Below, piece by piece: positions 34,265-43,408 of a DNA stretch of 48,817 nucleotides. Both the position numbers and the translations under genes were made by a program. Below the pieces are notes generated by a model. The model was given only the letters and a program-made list of their open reading frames with translations, did not search any database and was not told where the DNA came from. Source of the stretch: an uncultured Oscillospiraceae bacterium (GTDB taxonomy: Bacteria; Bacillota; Clostridia; Oscillospirales; Oscillospiraceae); assembly GCA_934667095.1 (NCBI GenBank), contig CAKULE010000020.1:1-48817 (forward strand), read 5' to 3'. The number at the start of each line of letters is the position of its first letter. Within the stretch, counting starts at the first letter, position 1.

Positions 34265-36823
34265 ATGAGAAATCTGAAGAAGATTCTCGCGCTGGTGCTG
34301 TCTCTGATGATGGTCCTGTCCGTCATGGTGACTGCCAGCGCCGCGGACTTCAGCGATGCTGACGAGATTCAGTACGCTGAGGCCGTGGACGTCCTGAACG
34401 GTCTGGACATCCTGACCGGCTCTCAGGGCAAGTTCGCCCCCAAGGGCACCCTGACCCGCGCTCAGGCTGCCAAGATCATCACCTTCATCGCCCTCGGCGA
34501 GGACACCAACAAGCTGGTGAAGGGCACCGGTTCCGCTCAGTTCTCCGACGTGACCGGCGGCTGGGCCTATGACTACGTCTCCTACTGCGCCAACGAGAAG
34601 ATCATCTCTGGCTCTCAGGGCAAGTTCTTCCCCGACGCTGAGGTCACCGGCTATCAGTTCGGCAAGATGGTCCTGAACGTGCTGGGCATCGAGGGCACCT
34701 ACACCGGCTCCGGCTGGGAGCTGCGCGTTGCCACCGCTCTGAAGTCCGAGGACCTGCTGGCCGGTCTGGCTGACAGCTTCACCCTGAAGGCCAAGCTCAC
34801 CCGTGAGGAGGCCGCTCAGATCGCCTTCAACGCCATGAACTACGTCACCGAGACCGTCTATGGCTACCGCATCTACACCCTGGACGGCACCACCAAGGTG
34901 TACGCCAAGGACTTCTATGCCACTCTGGCTGAGGCCGCTGTGGCCGCCAGCGCTCTGACCACTGCTGGCGCCGGCACCTATAAGGTCGACACCACCAAGG
35001 TTGCCGTCAACAACTCTCTGGGACACAAGGGCTACGGTCTGGACAGCTATGAGGGCACCGTCAACGGCATCGGCGGCCACGTCTGGTACGTCTATGATCC
35101 CGCTTACGCCATCACCGGTGTGTACGCCGATGACGCCGTGCTGAGCGAGACCTCCGACGGCACCTCTCTGGCCAAGCTGACCAGCCCCAAGGGCACTGCC
35201 GCTTATGACGCCAGCAAGTTCGTCGCTCTCGTCTCCGCTCCCACCTACTACTATAACGGCAACAAGGTTCTCACTCCTGTGAACGGCGCTAAGCTGGTCA
35301 AGGGTGACTACTACCTCGCCAGCGATGGTAAGACCATCAAGCTGGTCAACGAGAACGCTACTTACGGCACCTCCTTCAGCGCTACCGCCGTTCTGGACAT
35401 CACCTCCTACGGCAAGGGCGTCACCGTGAAGCTGGTCAACGAGGCCGGCACCAACGCTGTCTACGCCGAGAAGGTCCTGTTCGAGGTCCCCGAGTACACC
35501 TCCGTGCTCAGCGTCAAGGCTGTTGCCGAGACCAAGCTGGAGGGCGCTCACACCCTGTACAAGCTGGCCAACGGCGCTGAGTACAAGGTCTACACCTCCA
35601 AGGTCACCACCAAGGACATCACCAATGTCAGCGTCTATGAGGGCATCGCCGCCAAGGACAAGGTTCTGGTCACCGCTCTGAAGAGCGGCAAGGCCGTTGT
35701 CTCCAAGGTCGACACCATCACCGGCAAGCTGACTGCTACCAGCACTGCTGATAGCAGCTACACCATCAACGGCACCAAGTACTTCCTGTCCGGCATTAAG
35801 GGCATCCAGGCCTTTACCCCCGATTTCAAGGCCGAGCACACCTATGTGCTGGATGCTAACGGCTACATCGTGGCTGTTGTTGATGGCAACACCGCTCCCG
35901 AGTTCCTGTACATCGTGGCTACGCCCTCCGGTGAGACTTGGACTCTGGTCGACGGCAAGCTGGTGAAGAGCATTGTGGCTACCGCCATGTTCTCCGACGG
36001 CTCTTATGCTGACGTCGTGGTCGCTAAGGTTGACGGCGGTGCTGCTACCACTTCTAATGTGGTCGCCGGCCTGTACACCTACGAGATGAACGCCAAGGGC
36101 GCTTACGTCCTGACCGCCAAGATCGCTGCCGTGACCGAGACCCTGACCGCTAAGAACCCCAAGCTGGCCACTGACGTCTACGCCAACACCAGCACCAAGT
36201 TCGTCTACTCCAAGTGGACCAAGGATTCTGACGGCAACACCGTGTTCGGCGGCACTGTCGTGTACACTGGCTACACCGCCATTCCCGCCGCTCAGGCTGG
36301 CGCTACCGCTTCCTATGTTGACGTGCCCGTCACCGGCAGCACTGGCGACGGCATTGCTGAGGTCGTGTTCGTGAACAACTACACCGCCGCTGTGACCGAG
36401 GTCACCTTCGCTTGGTACCTGGGCACCAAGACCGTTGAGTCCACCGCCGCAGGCACTCAGACCAGCTACGACGTGGTCATCGACGGCGTCAAGACCACTC
36501 TGGTTGACACCACTGGTCTGACCGACGTGGGCCTGTACAGCGTCAGCACTACTAACGTCGCTACTAAGCTCACCGATAGCACCACTCCCAAGCTGAACGC
36601 TTCCGCCAAGCTGGTTTACAACGGCGGCCTGCTGTTCGTGGGCGGCACCTACAACTCCGCCATCGCTGAGGACGCTATCGTCTACGTGATGGATTCCACC
36701 ACCGGCGCTGTCACCACCGGCGTTGCCACCGACCTCACTGAGGCCGAGGCCGTCACCGGTCAGTGGGTTGCCGTGGAGGACACCACCACTCACGAGATCG
36801 TCACCCTGTACGTCGTGAAGTAA
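34265..36823 (+). CDS. SLH-domain S-layer protein
   Basis: Exported surface-layer protein of 852 residues. A classic signal peptide (KK...LALVLSLMMVLSVMV) is cleaved after ASA at residue 26. Three SLH domains follow (about 29-78, 93-140 and 148-196; for example TGSQGKFAPKGTLTRAQAAK and SGSQGKFFPDAEVTGYQF), which bind pyruvylated secondary wall polymer. The remaining 650 residues are Thr/Val/Ala/Lys-rich beta-strand repeats without cysteine, as in self-assembling S-layer proteins. Codons are strongly restricted, indicating very high expression. It has its own stem-loop leader and a strong terminator. Confidence 0.9.
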   Translation: MRNLKKILALVLSLMMVLSVMVTASAADFSDADEIQYAEAVDVLNGLDILTGSQGKFAPKGTLTRAQAAKIITFIALGEDTNKLVKGTGSAQFSDVTGGWAYDYVSYCANEKIISGSQGKFFPDAEVTGYQFGKMVLNVLGIEGTYTGSGWELRVATALKSEDLLAGLADSFTLKAKLTREEAAQIAFNAMNYVTETVYGYRIYTLDGTTKVYAKDFYATLAEAAVAASALTTAGAGTYKVDTTKVAVNNSLGHKGYGLDSYEGTVNGIGGHVWYVYDPAYAITGVYADDAVLSETSDGTSLAKLTSPKGTAAYDASKFVALVSAPTYYYNGNKVLTPVNGAKLVKGDYYLASDGKTIKLVNENATYGTSFSATAVLDITSYGKGVTVKLVNEAGTNAVYAEKVLFEVPEYTSVLSVKAVAETKLEGAHTLYKLANGAEYKVYTSKVTTKDITNVSVYEGIAAKDKVLVTALKSGKAVVSKVDTITGKLTATSTADSSYTINGTKYFLSGIKGIQAFTPDFKAEHTYVLDANGYIVAVVDGNTAPEFLYIVATPSGETWTLVDGKLVKSIVATAMFSDGSYADVVVAKVDGGAATTSNVVAGLYTYEMNAKGAYVLTAKIAAVTETLTAKNPKLATDVYANTSTKFVYSKWTKDSDGNTVFGGTVVYTGYTAIPAAQAGATASYVDVPVTGSTGDGIAEVVFVNNYTAAVTEVTFAWYLGTKTVESTAAGTQTSYDVVIDGVKTTLVDTTGLTDVGLYSVSTTNVATKLTDSTTPKLNASAKLVYNGGLLFVGGTYNSAIAEDAIVYVMDSTTGAVTTGVATDLTEAEAVTGQWVAVEDTTTHEIVTLYVVK

Positions 36824-36882
36824 TCTGGCCCTCCTGTCAGATTCAAAACGACGGTTTCTCTGGTAATCTGGTAATGGCAAGA

Positions 36883-36915
36883 GGCCCGCTCCTGACGGAG
36901 CGGGCCTTTTGTTTT
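36883..36915 (+). terminator. Terminator of the S-layer gene
   Basis: A 10-bp perfect GC-rich stem (GGCCCGCTCC and complement, TGAC loop) followed by TTTTGTTTT. Confidence 0.92.
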
Positions 36916-36947
36916 GCGCCGCGGCGCGTCCATCCCCCGGCCCGGCG

Positions 36948-36976
36948 TTGCCTTTTCCGCCCGCCCGTGGTATACT
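36948..36976 (+). promoter_or_regulatory. Promoter of pepF
   Basis: Plus strand: -35 TTGCCT (36948-36953), 17 bases, -10 TATACT (36971-36976), about 34 bases before the ATG. Confidence 0.65.
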
Positions 36977-37010
36977 GGTTTTATTCATCTTGAGATTGGA
37001 GGCTTTTGCC

Positions 37011-38816
37011 ATGTCCGAAACCAAAAAGGTCCCCCAGCGCAGCGAGATCGCCGAGGAGTTCAAGTGGAACACCGCCGACATCTTCCCCTCTGACGACGCG
37101 TGGGAGGCCGCCTTTGCCGAGGCGCAGGCCCTGCCCCCGGTGCTGGCCGCCTTTGCCGGCCATCTGGGCGACAGCGCCGAGACCCTCTACCGCTACGTCA
37201 CCGAAAGCATCCGCATCGAGCGGGAGTTCGAGCGGCTGTTCAACTACGCCAACCGTAAGTACGACGAGGACACCCGCGTGGCCAAGTATCAGGCTATGAA
37301 CGGACGGATCAGCTCGCTGGGCGTGCAGCTGAGCAGCGCCGTGTCCTTCGAGCTGCCGGAGCTGATGGCCATTTCCGACGAGAAAATGGAGCAGTTCTAC
37401 AAGGACGAGCCCCGGCTGGCGCAGTTCCGCCGGCACTTCACCGTCCTGCGGGAGAAGCGGGAGCACGTCCTGTCCGACGCGGAGGAGAAGCTGCTGGCCG
37501 CCGCGGGCGAGATGGCCGGCGTGCCCAGCGACGTGTTCTACAAGCTGTCCAACGCCGACCTGAAGTTCGCTGACGCCCTGGACAGCGAGGGCAAGCCCCA
37601 CCCGGTGAGCAACGGCTCCTACGGGCTGTGCCTTGAGAGCGCCGACCGCACCCTGCGGAAGAACGCCTTCCAGTCCATGTACGCCGGTTACGGCGGGATG
37701 CAGAACACGCTGGCGGCCTCTCTGGGCGGGCAGATGAAGAAGCTGAAGTTCTATGCCGAGGCCCGGAAGTACCCCAGCACGCTGGCCGCCGCGCTGGCCG
37801 GCACCCGGGTGCCCGAGGCAGTGTACCACAACCTGATCGACACTGTGAACCGCAATCTGGACAAGCTGCACCGCTATATGGCCCTGCGAAAGAAGCTGCT
37901 GGGGCTGGACGAGCTGCACATGTACGACATCTATGTGCCCATGGTGGGCGATGTGGACATGAACATCTCCTATGAGCAGGCCAAGGAGACCGTGTATGAG
38001 GCGCTGGCCCCCATGGGCGATTCCTACCGGGCCATCCTGAAAGAGGGCTTCGACAACCGCTGGATCGACGTGTATGAGAACGAGGGCAAACGCTCCGGCG
38101 CCTACTCCTCCGGCTCCTCCGAGCCCCACCCCTATGTGCTGCTCAACCACAAGGACAATCTGAGCAGCATGTTCACCCTCGCCCACGAGATGGGCCACGC
38201 CCTGCACTCCTACCACTCCACCCACGGACAGGAAGACCCCTACAAGAACTACGTGATCTTCGTGGCGGAGGTGGCCTCCACCTGCAACGAGGCCCTGCTG
38301 ATGGAGCACCTGCTGGCCCACACCACCGACAAGAAGGAGCGGGCCTACCTCATCAACCACTTCCTCGACCAGTTCAAGGGCACCCTGTACCGCCAGACCC
38401 AGTTTGCCGAGTTCGAGCTGCGCATGAATGAGCTCACCGCTCAGGGGCAGACCCTCACTGCCGACCTGCTGAGCCGGGAGTACAAGGCCATCAACGAGAA
38501 GTACTACGGCCCCGATATGATCTGCGACGATGAGATCGCGCTGGAGTGGGCCCGCATCCCCCACTTCTACTACAATTACTACGTCTATCAGTATGCCACC
38601 GGCTACTCCGCCGCCATCGCCCTGTCCCGCCGCATCCTGCGGGAGGGCGAGAGCGCCGTGAAGGACTACCTGTCCTTCCTGTCCGGCGGCTGCTCCAAGG
38701 ACCCCACCGACCTGCTGAAGATGGCAGGTGTGGACATGGCCAGCCCCGAGCCCATCCAGAATGCCCTGAATCTGTTCGACTCCCTGCTGGACGAGATGGA
38801 AGCCCTCATGGCCTGA
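37011..38816 (+). CDS. pepF: Oligoendopeptidase F
   Basis: Cytosolic zinc metallopeptidase of the M3 family that degrades short peptides. The 601 residues are the family length. The zinc site is HEMGH (His392, Glu393, His396) with the third ligand in the following helix, in the FVAEVASTCNEALL region. N-terminal helical lid segments match PepF. The ATG at 37011 has TTGGAGG 8 bases upstream. It is transcribed alone, with its own promoter and terminator. Confidence 0.95.
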   Translation: MSETKKVPQRSEIAEEFKWNTADIFPSDDAWEAAFAEAQALPPVLAAFAGHLGDSAETLYRYVTESIRIEREFERLFNYANRKYDEDTRVAKYQAMNGRISSLGVQLSSAVSFELPELMAISDEKMEQFYKDEPRLAQFRRHFTVLREKREHVLSDAEEKLLAAAGEMAGVPSDVFYKLSNADLKFADALDSEGKPHPVSNGSYGLCLESADRTLRKNAFQSMYAGYGGMQNTLAASLGGQMKKLKFYAEARKYPSTLAAALAGTRVPEAVYHNLIDTVNRNLDKLHRYMALRKKLLGLDELHMYDIYVPMVGDVDMNISYEQAKETVYEALAPMGDSYRAILKEGFDNRWIDVYENEGKRSGAYSSGSSEPHPYVLLNHKDNLSSMFTLAHEMGHALHSYHSTHGQEDPYKNYVIFVAEVASTCNEALLMEHLLAHTTDKKERAYLINHFLDQFKGTLYRQTQFAEFELRMNELTAQGQTLTADLLSREYKAINEKYYGPDMICDDEIALEWARIPHFYYNYYVYQYATGYSAAIALSRRILREGESAVKDYLSFLSGGCSKDPTDLLKMAGVDMASPEPIQNALNLFDSLLDEMEALMA

Positions 38817-38821
38817 CACGC

Positions 38822-38855
38822 AAAAATCCCCCTGCCTCCCAGCAGGGGGATTTTT
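38822..38855. terminator. Bidirectional terminator between pepF and the nitroreductase
   Basis: A 14-bp perfect stem (AAAAATCCCCCTGC and complement, 6-base loop) with A/T runs on both sides, so it can serve both convergent genes. Confidence 0.9.
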
Positions 38856-38860
38856 CCTGC

Positions 38861-39379
38861 TTACTTCACGTAATAGACGTAGTGCTCCTTGCGGGGCTTG
38901 GCCTCCGGCCAGCCATCGGCGGGGTAGCCCAGCACGCAGTTTCCGATGCCCTCGTACTCGCCCTCGATCCCCAGCTCCCGCAGGAGGGCCTTGCCCTCCT
39001 CGGTCTCGAAGGTCTCCTTCGCCCGGTGGATCCAGCAACTGGCCACACCCCGGTCAAAGGCCGCCAGCATGAGATTACCCATGACCAGGCTGCCGTCGTA
39101 CACGTGGGTGGGCACGCTCTTATCCGCAAGCACCACCAGCACCACCGGCGCGCCGTAGAAGAGATCGCCCTCCCGGCCCACGACCTTGGCGTTGAGAGCG
39201 GACAGCTTATCCCGCACCGTCCTGTTGGTGACGGCCAGAATGATGGGGGACTGGGCTCCCATGCCGGTGGCGGCGTAGGTGCCCGCCTTGAGGATGTCCT
39301 CCAGTACGTCGGCGGGGATGGGGTCAGGCTTGTAGCCGCGCACGCTGCGGCGCTCCAGCAGGGCTTTCATGGTCTCCAT
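38861..39379 (-). CDS. Nitroreductase-family FMN oxidoreductase
   Basis: A 172-residue short nitroreductase, likely FMN-dependent. Family features are LLERRSVRGYKPDPIP at the N-terminus, AGTYAATGMGAQSPIIL (FMN-binding region), and WIHRAKETF followed by the GYPADGWPEAKPR segment near the C-terminus. Its physiological electron acceptor cannot be deduced. ATG 39379 has AGGAGG 7 bases upstream; upstream in-frame codons are not family-like. Confidence 0.88.
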   Translation of the reverse strand: METMKALLERRSVRGYKPDPIPADVLEDILKAGTYAATGMGAQSPIILAVTNRTVRDKLSALNAKVVGREGDLFYGAPVVLVVLADKSVPTHVYDGSLVMGNLMLAAFDRGVASCWIHRAKETFETEEGKALLRELGIEGEYEGIGNCVLGYPADGWPEAKPRKEHYVYYVK

Positions 39380-39408
39380 GCAATTACCTCCTGCATTTTT
39401 ATTATTGA

Positions 39409-40056
39409 TTATTCCGATTTGTTGGGTATTTTGAACCCGGTCCACGGCATAATGGCCGGGGGCAGGGCAGAAAACTCCAGCCGCTTTCCTGTGGTGGGAT
39501 GGTCAAAGGCCAGCCGGTGGGACCACAGGGCCAGCGGGCAGGCGTCCTCCAGAATGGCGTATTTCCGCTCCCCCACCAGCGGCAGGCCCCGGGAGGCAAA
39601 CTGCACCCGGATCTGGTGGGTGCGGCCGGTGCGCAGCTCCACCCGGACAAGGGACAGGTCCCCCGCCCGCGCCAGCAGCTGATAGTCCAGCACCGCCTCC
39701 TGTACGCCCCGGGCGGGCTCCGCCGCCACAAAGGTCATCTTCCGGGCCTTGTCCCGGCCCAGCAGGTCGGTGAGGGTGCCCTGCTCCGCCGCCGGCGCCC
39801 CGTGAAGGGCGGCCAGATAGTCCTTTTCAAAGGTGCGTGCCATGATCTGCCGGCCCAGCTCCGCGGCGGCGGGCTTGCTCCGGGCCAGCACCATCAGGCC
39901 ACTGACCACCCGGTCCAGCCGGTGAACGGTGAGGACGGCGTCCGTCCCCAGCTCCTGCCGCAGCAGGTCCGGCAGGCCCCCGGGCTCGTCAGTGGAAAGC
40001 ACCCCGGCGGGCTTGATGCAGACGATAAGGTCGTCGTCCAGATAGCGGATGTCCAT
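39409..40056 (-). CDS. RluA-family RNA pseudouridine synthase
   Basis: Isomerises uridine in rRNA or tRNA. The 215 residues contain the catalytic motif VHRLDRVVSG (Asp48) and LRTGRTHQIRVQFA, both diagnostic. No S4 domain is present at the N-terminus, so it is the short RluA/TruC/RluC-like type; the target base is unknown. The ATG overlaps the stop of the upstream flavoprotein gene (TGATG) and is preceded by GGGGAGG, so the two genes are coupled. Confidence 0.9.
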   Translation of the reverse strand: MDIRYLDDDLIVCIKPAGVLSTDEPGGLPDLLRQELGTDAVLTVHRLDRVVSGLMVLARSKPAAAELGRQIMARTFEKDYLAALHGAPAAEQGTLTDLLGRDKARKMTFVAAEPARGVQEAVLDYQLLARAGDLSLVRVELRTGRTHQIRVQFASRGLPLVGERKYAILEDACPLALWSHRLAFDHPTTGKRLEFSALPPAIMPWTGFKIPNKSE

Positions 40057-41258
40057 CACAGCAGCCTCCCCGCCAGCCGGCCGCTGGCCCACGCCCACTG
40101 GAGGTTGTAGCCGCCGCAGTCGCCGTCCACGTCCAGCAGCTCCCCGGCGGCGTACAGGCCGGGGATCAGGCGGCTTTGCAGGGTGCGGGGGTCGAACTCC
40201 TCCGTCCGGGCCCCGCCGGCGGTGACCTGCGCACTGTCAAAGCCCTGGGTCCCGGTGACCGGCAGGGCAAAGGCCTTCACGGCCCCCGCCGCCCGGCGCA
40301 GATCCCTCCGCCCCAGCGCAGAGAGGGAGGCGTCCAGCGCCAGCCCGGTATACCGGGCCGCCGTGCGGCCCAGCCGGTTGTGGAGCATCCCGGTGAACAG
40401 GTCGTTGACCGTCAGCTCCGGCAGGGCGGCGCAGCGGCGCTCCAGCAGGGCCAGCACCTCGGCAAAGTCCGTGCCCCGCAGCAGGTCCAGGGTGAGGGTG
40501 AGCTCTCCCCCTGCGGTGGAGGCCGCCCGGGACAGCTCAAACACCGCCGGGCCGCTGACGCCGTAGTCGGTGAACTGGACCTCGCCCTCCCCGGCGGCCA
40601 GCACCTCATCTCCCCGGCGAAGGGTGAGGGCGGCGTCCGCCCGGACCCCCTTCAGGGAGCGGACCCACGTGGGGTCAGTGCGCAGCTGCACCAGCGCCGG
40701 GTACAGCTTGGTCATGCGGTGGCCCAGCGCCTTCAGCAGGTCATAGCCGCTTCTGGCCCCGCCCAGGGGACCGCCGGCCATGCCGCCGCAGCAGAGGATC
40801 ACCCGCTCCGCCCGGAGGGTCTCCTCCGCCGACCGGATGCGGAAGCCCTTGCCGTCGGGCTGGAGGGCGGTAACATCAAAATCTGTCCGCACCGTCACCC
40901 CCGCCGCCTGCACGGCAAAGCGCAGCACATCCACCACGCTGCCCGCCTGATCGGACAGGGGGTATACCCGGCCCGAGGGCTCCGCCACCGTCAGCAGGCC
41001 GAGGGTGTGGAAAAACTCCACCGCCTCCTCCGGTCCAAAGGCTGCCAGCGCCGGGCGGGCGAAGGCCGGGTCCGCCCCGTGCCAGTGCTCCGCCTCCCCG
41101 TGGAGGTTGGTGAGGTTGCACCGGCCGTTGCCGGTGGCCAGCAGCTTGCGGCCCACCCGGCCCTGCCGCTCCAGCAGGACTACCTCTGCCCCGCCCTCGG
41201 CGGCGGTGAGGGCCGCCGTCAGTCCGGCAGCTCCCCCGCCGATGACCGCTACCGTCAT
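40056..41258 (-). CDS. HI0933/YhiN-family flavoprotein
   Basis: Predicted NAD(P)/FAD-dependent oxidoreductase of 400 residues. The N-terminal dinucleotide-binding fold is VAVIGGGAAGLTAALTAAEGG-like (start GGGAAG), followed by GRKLLATGNGRCNLTN, a signature of this family, and the C-terminal LYAAGELLDVDGDCGGYNLQ FAD-binding block. Its reaction is unknown. ATG 41258 was chosen because GGGGGAG lies just upstream; an earlier ATG contains that site. Coupled to the pseudouridine synthase, which hints at an RNA-modification or redox link (inference). Confidence 0.9.
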   Translation of the reverse strand: MTVAVIGGGAAGLTAALTAAEGGAEVVLLERQGRVGRKLLATGNGRCNLTNLHGEAEHWHGADPAFARPALAAFGPEEAVEFFHTLGLLTVAEPSGRVYPLSDQAGSVVDVLRFAVQAAGVTVRTDFDVTALQPDGKGFRIRSAEETLRAERVILCCGGMAGGPLGGARSGYDLLKALGHRMTKLYPALVQLRTDPTWVRSLKGVRADAALTLRRGDEVLAAGEGEVQFTDYGVSGPAVFELSRAASTAGGELTLTLDLLRGTDFAEVLALLERRCAALPELTVNDLFTGMLHNRLGRTAARYTGLALDASLSALGRRDLRRAAGAVKAFALPVTGTQGFDSAQVTAGGARTEEFDPRTLQSRLIPGLYAAGELLDVDGDCGGYNLQWAWASGRLAGRLL

Positions 41259-41319
41259 GACCTCTCCCCCTTTCATTGGTTTTTCCTTAGTATAGCGGAT
41301 GGCGGTGCAAAATGCAAAT

Positions 41320-41354
41320 AAAACGGCCCGGCAGGCTCACCTGCCGGGCCGTTT
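41320..41354. terminator. Terminator after the serpin gene
   Basis: A 16-bp perfect stem (AAAACGGCCCGGCAGG and complement, CTCA loop) with U-runs on both strands. It ends the sigma-serpin operon on the minus strand. Confidence 0.92.
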
Positions 41355-41363
41355 TCGCTTTTG

Positions 41364-42812
41364 TTACGGCTGATTCACCACACCGGTGAACAGGGGCTGG
41401 CCGCTCTCGCTCTCCACCAGAAAGAGGAAGGGGCGTTCCAGAGTGAAGTCCACCTCCTCGTCCGGCGCCGGGGCAGCCGTGGGCATGGATATCACCGTGA
41501 AGGCGGCGGCGGTGCAGCCCTCCTCGTCGATGGTCACCCGGGCTGCGTGGGACACCTGAGAGACCGCTACGCCCTCCGCCCCCGGCAGGGCCGGGGTGAA
41601 GTCCGCCCGCTGGGCATCGAACACGTCGGTGACTCCCAGCGCCTTCAGCCCCGCCATCAGGTCGGCCTCCGCCGTCACGTCGAACTTGGGGATGGACTGG
41701 TGGATGATCAGGCGCTTGGTCTTCTCCCAGCCGGACCGGGCCGCCGCGTCGGACAGGAAGGCCATGGCCTCCGGGTCGTTCAGCAGGTCCTCGGGGGTGT
41801 AGCCCTCATCCGGCAGAATGAACCACATGGACCCGCCCACCTTGAAGGTCCGGCGGATGGCGGTGAATTTCTCACCGTAGTAGTAGGTGCCGACGCCGCT
41901 CTGGCACATATAGACGGCGGTCACATCGCCCTCCGGGCCGTGGAACACGTCGGTGGTGTTCCTGTCCTGGCGGAACTCATCGGCCCAGCGCACCTTGTAG
42001 TAGAGGGTAGTGGCCAGGGCCAGCACGGTCTCCGGCGACAGCTCCACGCCCTGGGCCGCCTCCTTCAATAGGCCGCCGGTCTGCTGGTCCAGCCAGCTCT
42101 GAAGCACTTTGGTGAACTCCGCCGAGCCCATCTTCCCGGCAAAGGAGGACGCGTAGTACACCTCCGCCAGCCGGTCCAGCGTCGTCCGGTCATAGGTCAG
42201 GCCCTCATCCAGCCACAGGGAAGAGGCCAGGATGCTGGTGGTGGTGCTGTCCGCGCGGTAGTTGGCGTTCCACAGGGCGGAGGACAGGGCCCGCAGTTCC
42301 TCCACGCCGTCCATCCCCAGCAGGTTCAGGATCTGTCCCCGGCTGTCCCCGTCGGTGACCTCCGCCAGCATGGCCAGCGCCATATAGACGTTCAGGGGGG
42401 AGTACACCCGGTTCTCCGTGCCCCCGCCGGAGAGGAACTGGCCCATGGTGTCAGCATAGAACTCCGCCAGCCCATCCCCGTCGGGGCGCAGGGTCCGCAG
42501 GGCCTCCTTCTGGGTCCGGAGCGCGTCGAACCATGCGTCGTACCGCTTTTCATAGCTCGTACTCCAGTTGCCCCCACCGGGATAGGCGGGCTGCTTGGGG
42601 TACTGCGCCTCCGCGATAGCCGCCCGGGCGGTGGGAGCCAGGGGCGAGCCCGGCCACAGCAGCAGCCCGCCCAGCACCACCAGCGCCAGCGCCGCCGCGG
42701 TCACGCCCACCCAGCGGCTCCGCCGGGGAGCCTCCTTGGGGGCCGCCGCTCCGCGCTTGACCGTCTCCGGGGCGTGGATGTCCTCATTGGCCTTTCGATA
42801 GCGTTCCATCAT
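41364..42812 (-). CDS. Membrane-anchored serpin
   Basis: Serine-protease inhibitor of 482 residues. A short cytosolic tail (1-33, with IHAPETVKR) is followed by one transmembrane helix (about 34-53) and an extracellular serpin domain (about 105-482). Serpin blocks include NRVYSPLNVYMALAMLA, SQVSHAARVTIDEEG, and the C-terminal ERPFLFLVESESGQPLFTG. The reactive-centre loop begins with hinge EEGCTAAAFTV (430-440); counting from the hinge puts P1-P1' near Ala446-Ala447, i.e. small residues, suggesting an elastase- or subtilisin-like target (inference). It overlaps the sigma-factor gene by 29 bases, the position normally held by an anti-sigma factor. Confidence 0.9.
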   Translation of the reverse strand: MMERYRKANEDIHAPETVKRGAAAPKEAPRRSRWVGVTAAALALVVLGGLLLWPGSPLAPTARAAIAEAQYPKQPAYPGGGNWSTSYEKRYDAWFDALRTQKEALRTLRPDGDGLAEFYADTMGQFLSGGGTENRVYSPLNVYMALAMLAEVTDGDSRGQILNLLGMDGVEELRALSSALWNANYRADSTTTSILASSLWLDEGLTYDRTTLDRLAEVYYASSFAGKMGSAEFTKVLQSWLDQQTGGLLKEAAQGVELSPETVLALATTLYYKVRWADEFRQDRNTTDVFHGPEGDVTAVYMCQSGVGTYYYGEKFTAIRRTFKVGGSMWFILPDEGYTPEDLLNDPEAMAFLSDAAARSGWEKTKRLIIHQSIPKFDVTAEADLMAGLKALGVTDVFDAQRADFTPALPGAEGVAVSQVSHAARVTIDEEGCTAAAFTVISMPTAAPAPDEEVDFTLERPFLFLVESESGQPLFTGVVNQP

Positions 42813-43278
42813 CAATGTCTCCTTTCAGCATGTCCCGCAGGAGGGCCCGCCCCCGGCTCAGCTGGGCGCGGACCGTTCCCTCCGCCAGACCGAGGTCGGC
42901 GGCGATCTCCGCCGTGGTCAGGCCCTCGTAGTAAAAGAGGTGAATGGGCGCCCGGTAGCGGGGCGGCAGGGAGAGCACCGCGGCGTACACCTCCCGGTAC
43001 TCGTCCGTTACGCCCACCTCCGCCGCCGTCTCCAAGGGCACCGTGCGCCGCCGCCACGGGGCGGACATAGTGCTTTTGGCCCGGTTCACCGTGCAGCGGA
43101 TGAGCCACGCCTTGCGGTGCTCGTCGCTCTCCATCCGGTCCCGGTGGCGGAAGTAGCGGAGGAATACCTCCTGGAACACGTCCTCCGCGTCCGGTACGCT
43201 GGCAGTCCGGGCCAGCGCCAGCCGCCACACCAGATCGGCCCAGCGCTCCACCTCCGCAGTGCGCTCGTCTGTGCTCAT
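42784..43278 (-). CDS. ECF-like RNA polymerase sigma factor
   Basis: Alternative sigma factor of 164 residues. Region 2 spans about residues 8-75 (VPDAEDVFQEVFLRYFRHRD is typical) and region 4 about 95-150 (LPPRYRAPIHLFYYEGLTTAEIA followed by LGLAEGTVRAQLSRGR). Region 3 is absent, as in ECF sigma factors. ATG 43278 has GGGAGG 7 bases upstream. Its 3' end overlaps the serpin by 29 bases, so the serpin is the candidate partner regulator. Confidence 0.93.
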   Translation of the reverse strand: MSTDERTAEVERWADLVWRLALARTASVPDAEDVFQEVFLRYFRHRDRMESDEHRKAWLIRCTVNRAKSTMSAPWRRRTVPLETAAEVGVTDEYREVYAAVLSLPPRYRAPIHLFYYEGLTTAEIAADLGLAEGTVRAQLSRGRALLRDMLKGDIDDGTLSKGQ

Positions 43279-43354
43279 GCCTTCGCCTCCCTTCACTAAA
43301 AATACCCTGCAGGTTCGGGAAATGCTGCATGGAAAAGGAATTTTTTCTTTCTTT

Positions 43355-43383
43355 ATTATACATGTGGTGCAGCGGGAGGGCAA
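43355..43383 (-). promoter_or_regulatory. Promoter of the sigma-serpin operon
   Basis: Minus strand: -35 TTGCCC (43378-43383), 17 bases, perfect -10 TATAAT (43355-43360), about 77 bases before the sigma start. It looks like a vegetative promoter rather than an ECF autoregulatory one. Confidence 0.65.
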
Positions 43384-43408
43384 GCGAAAGGAGCGGGGCA
43401 AAACAAAT

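Noticed and set aside
34244..37081. 945-codon open frame opposite the S-layer gene
   Set aside because: Shadow of a highly codon-biased gene; its composition simply mirrors the repeats of the real protein, which has a signal peptide and SLH domains.
36981..39038. 685-codon open frame opposite pepF
   Set aside because: Antisense to a clear PepF with an HEMGH site; no ribosome site or domain.
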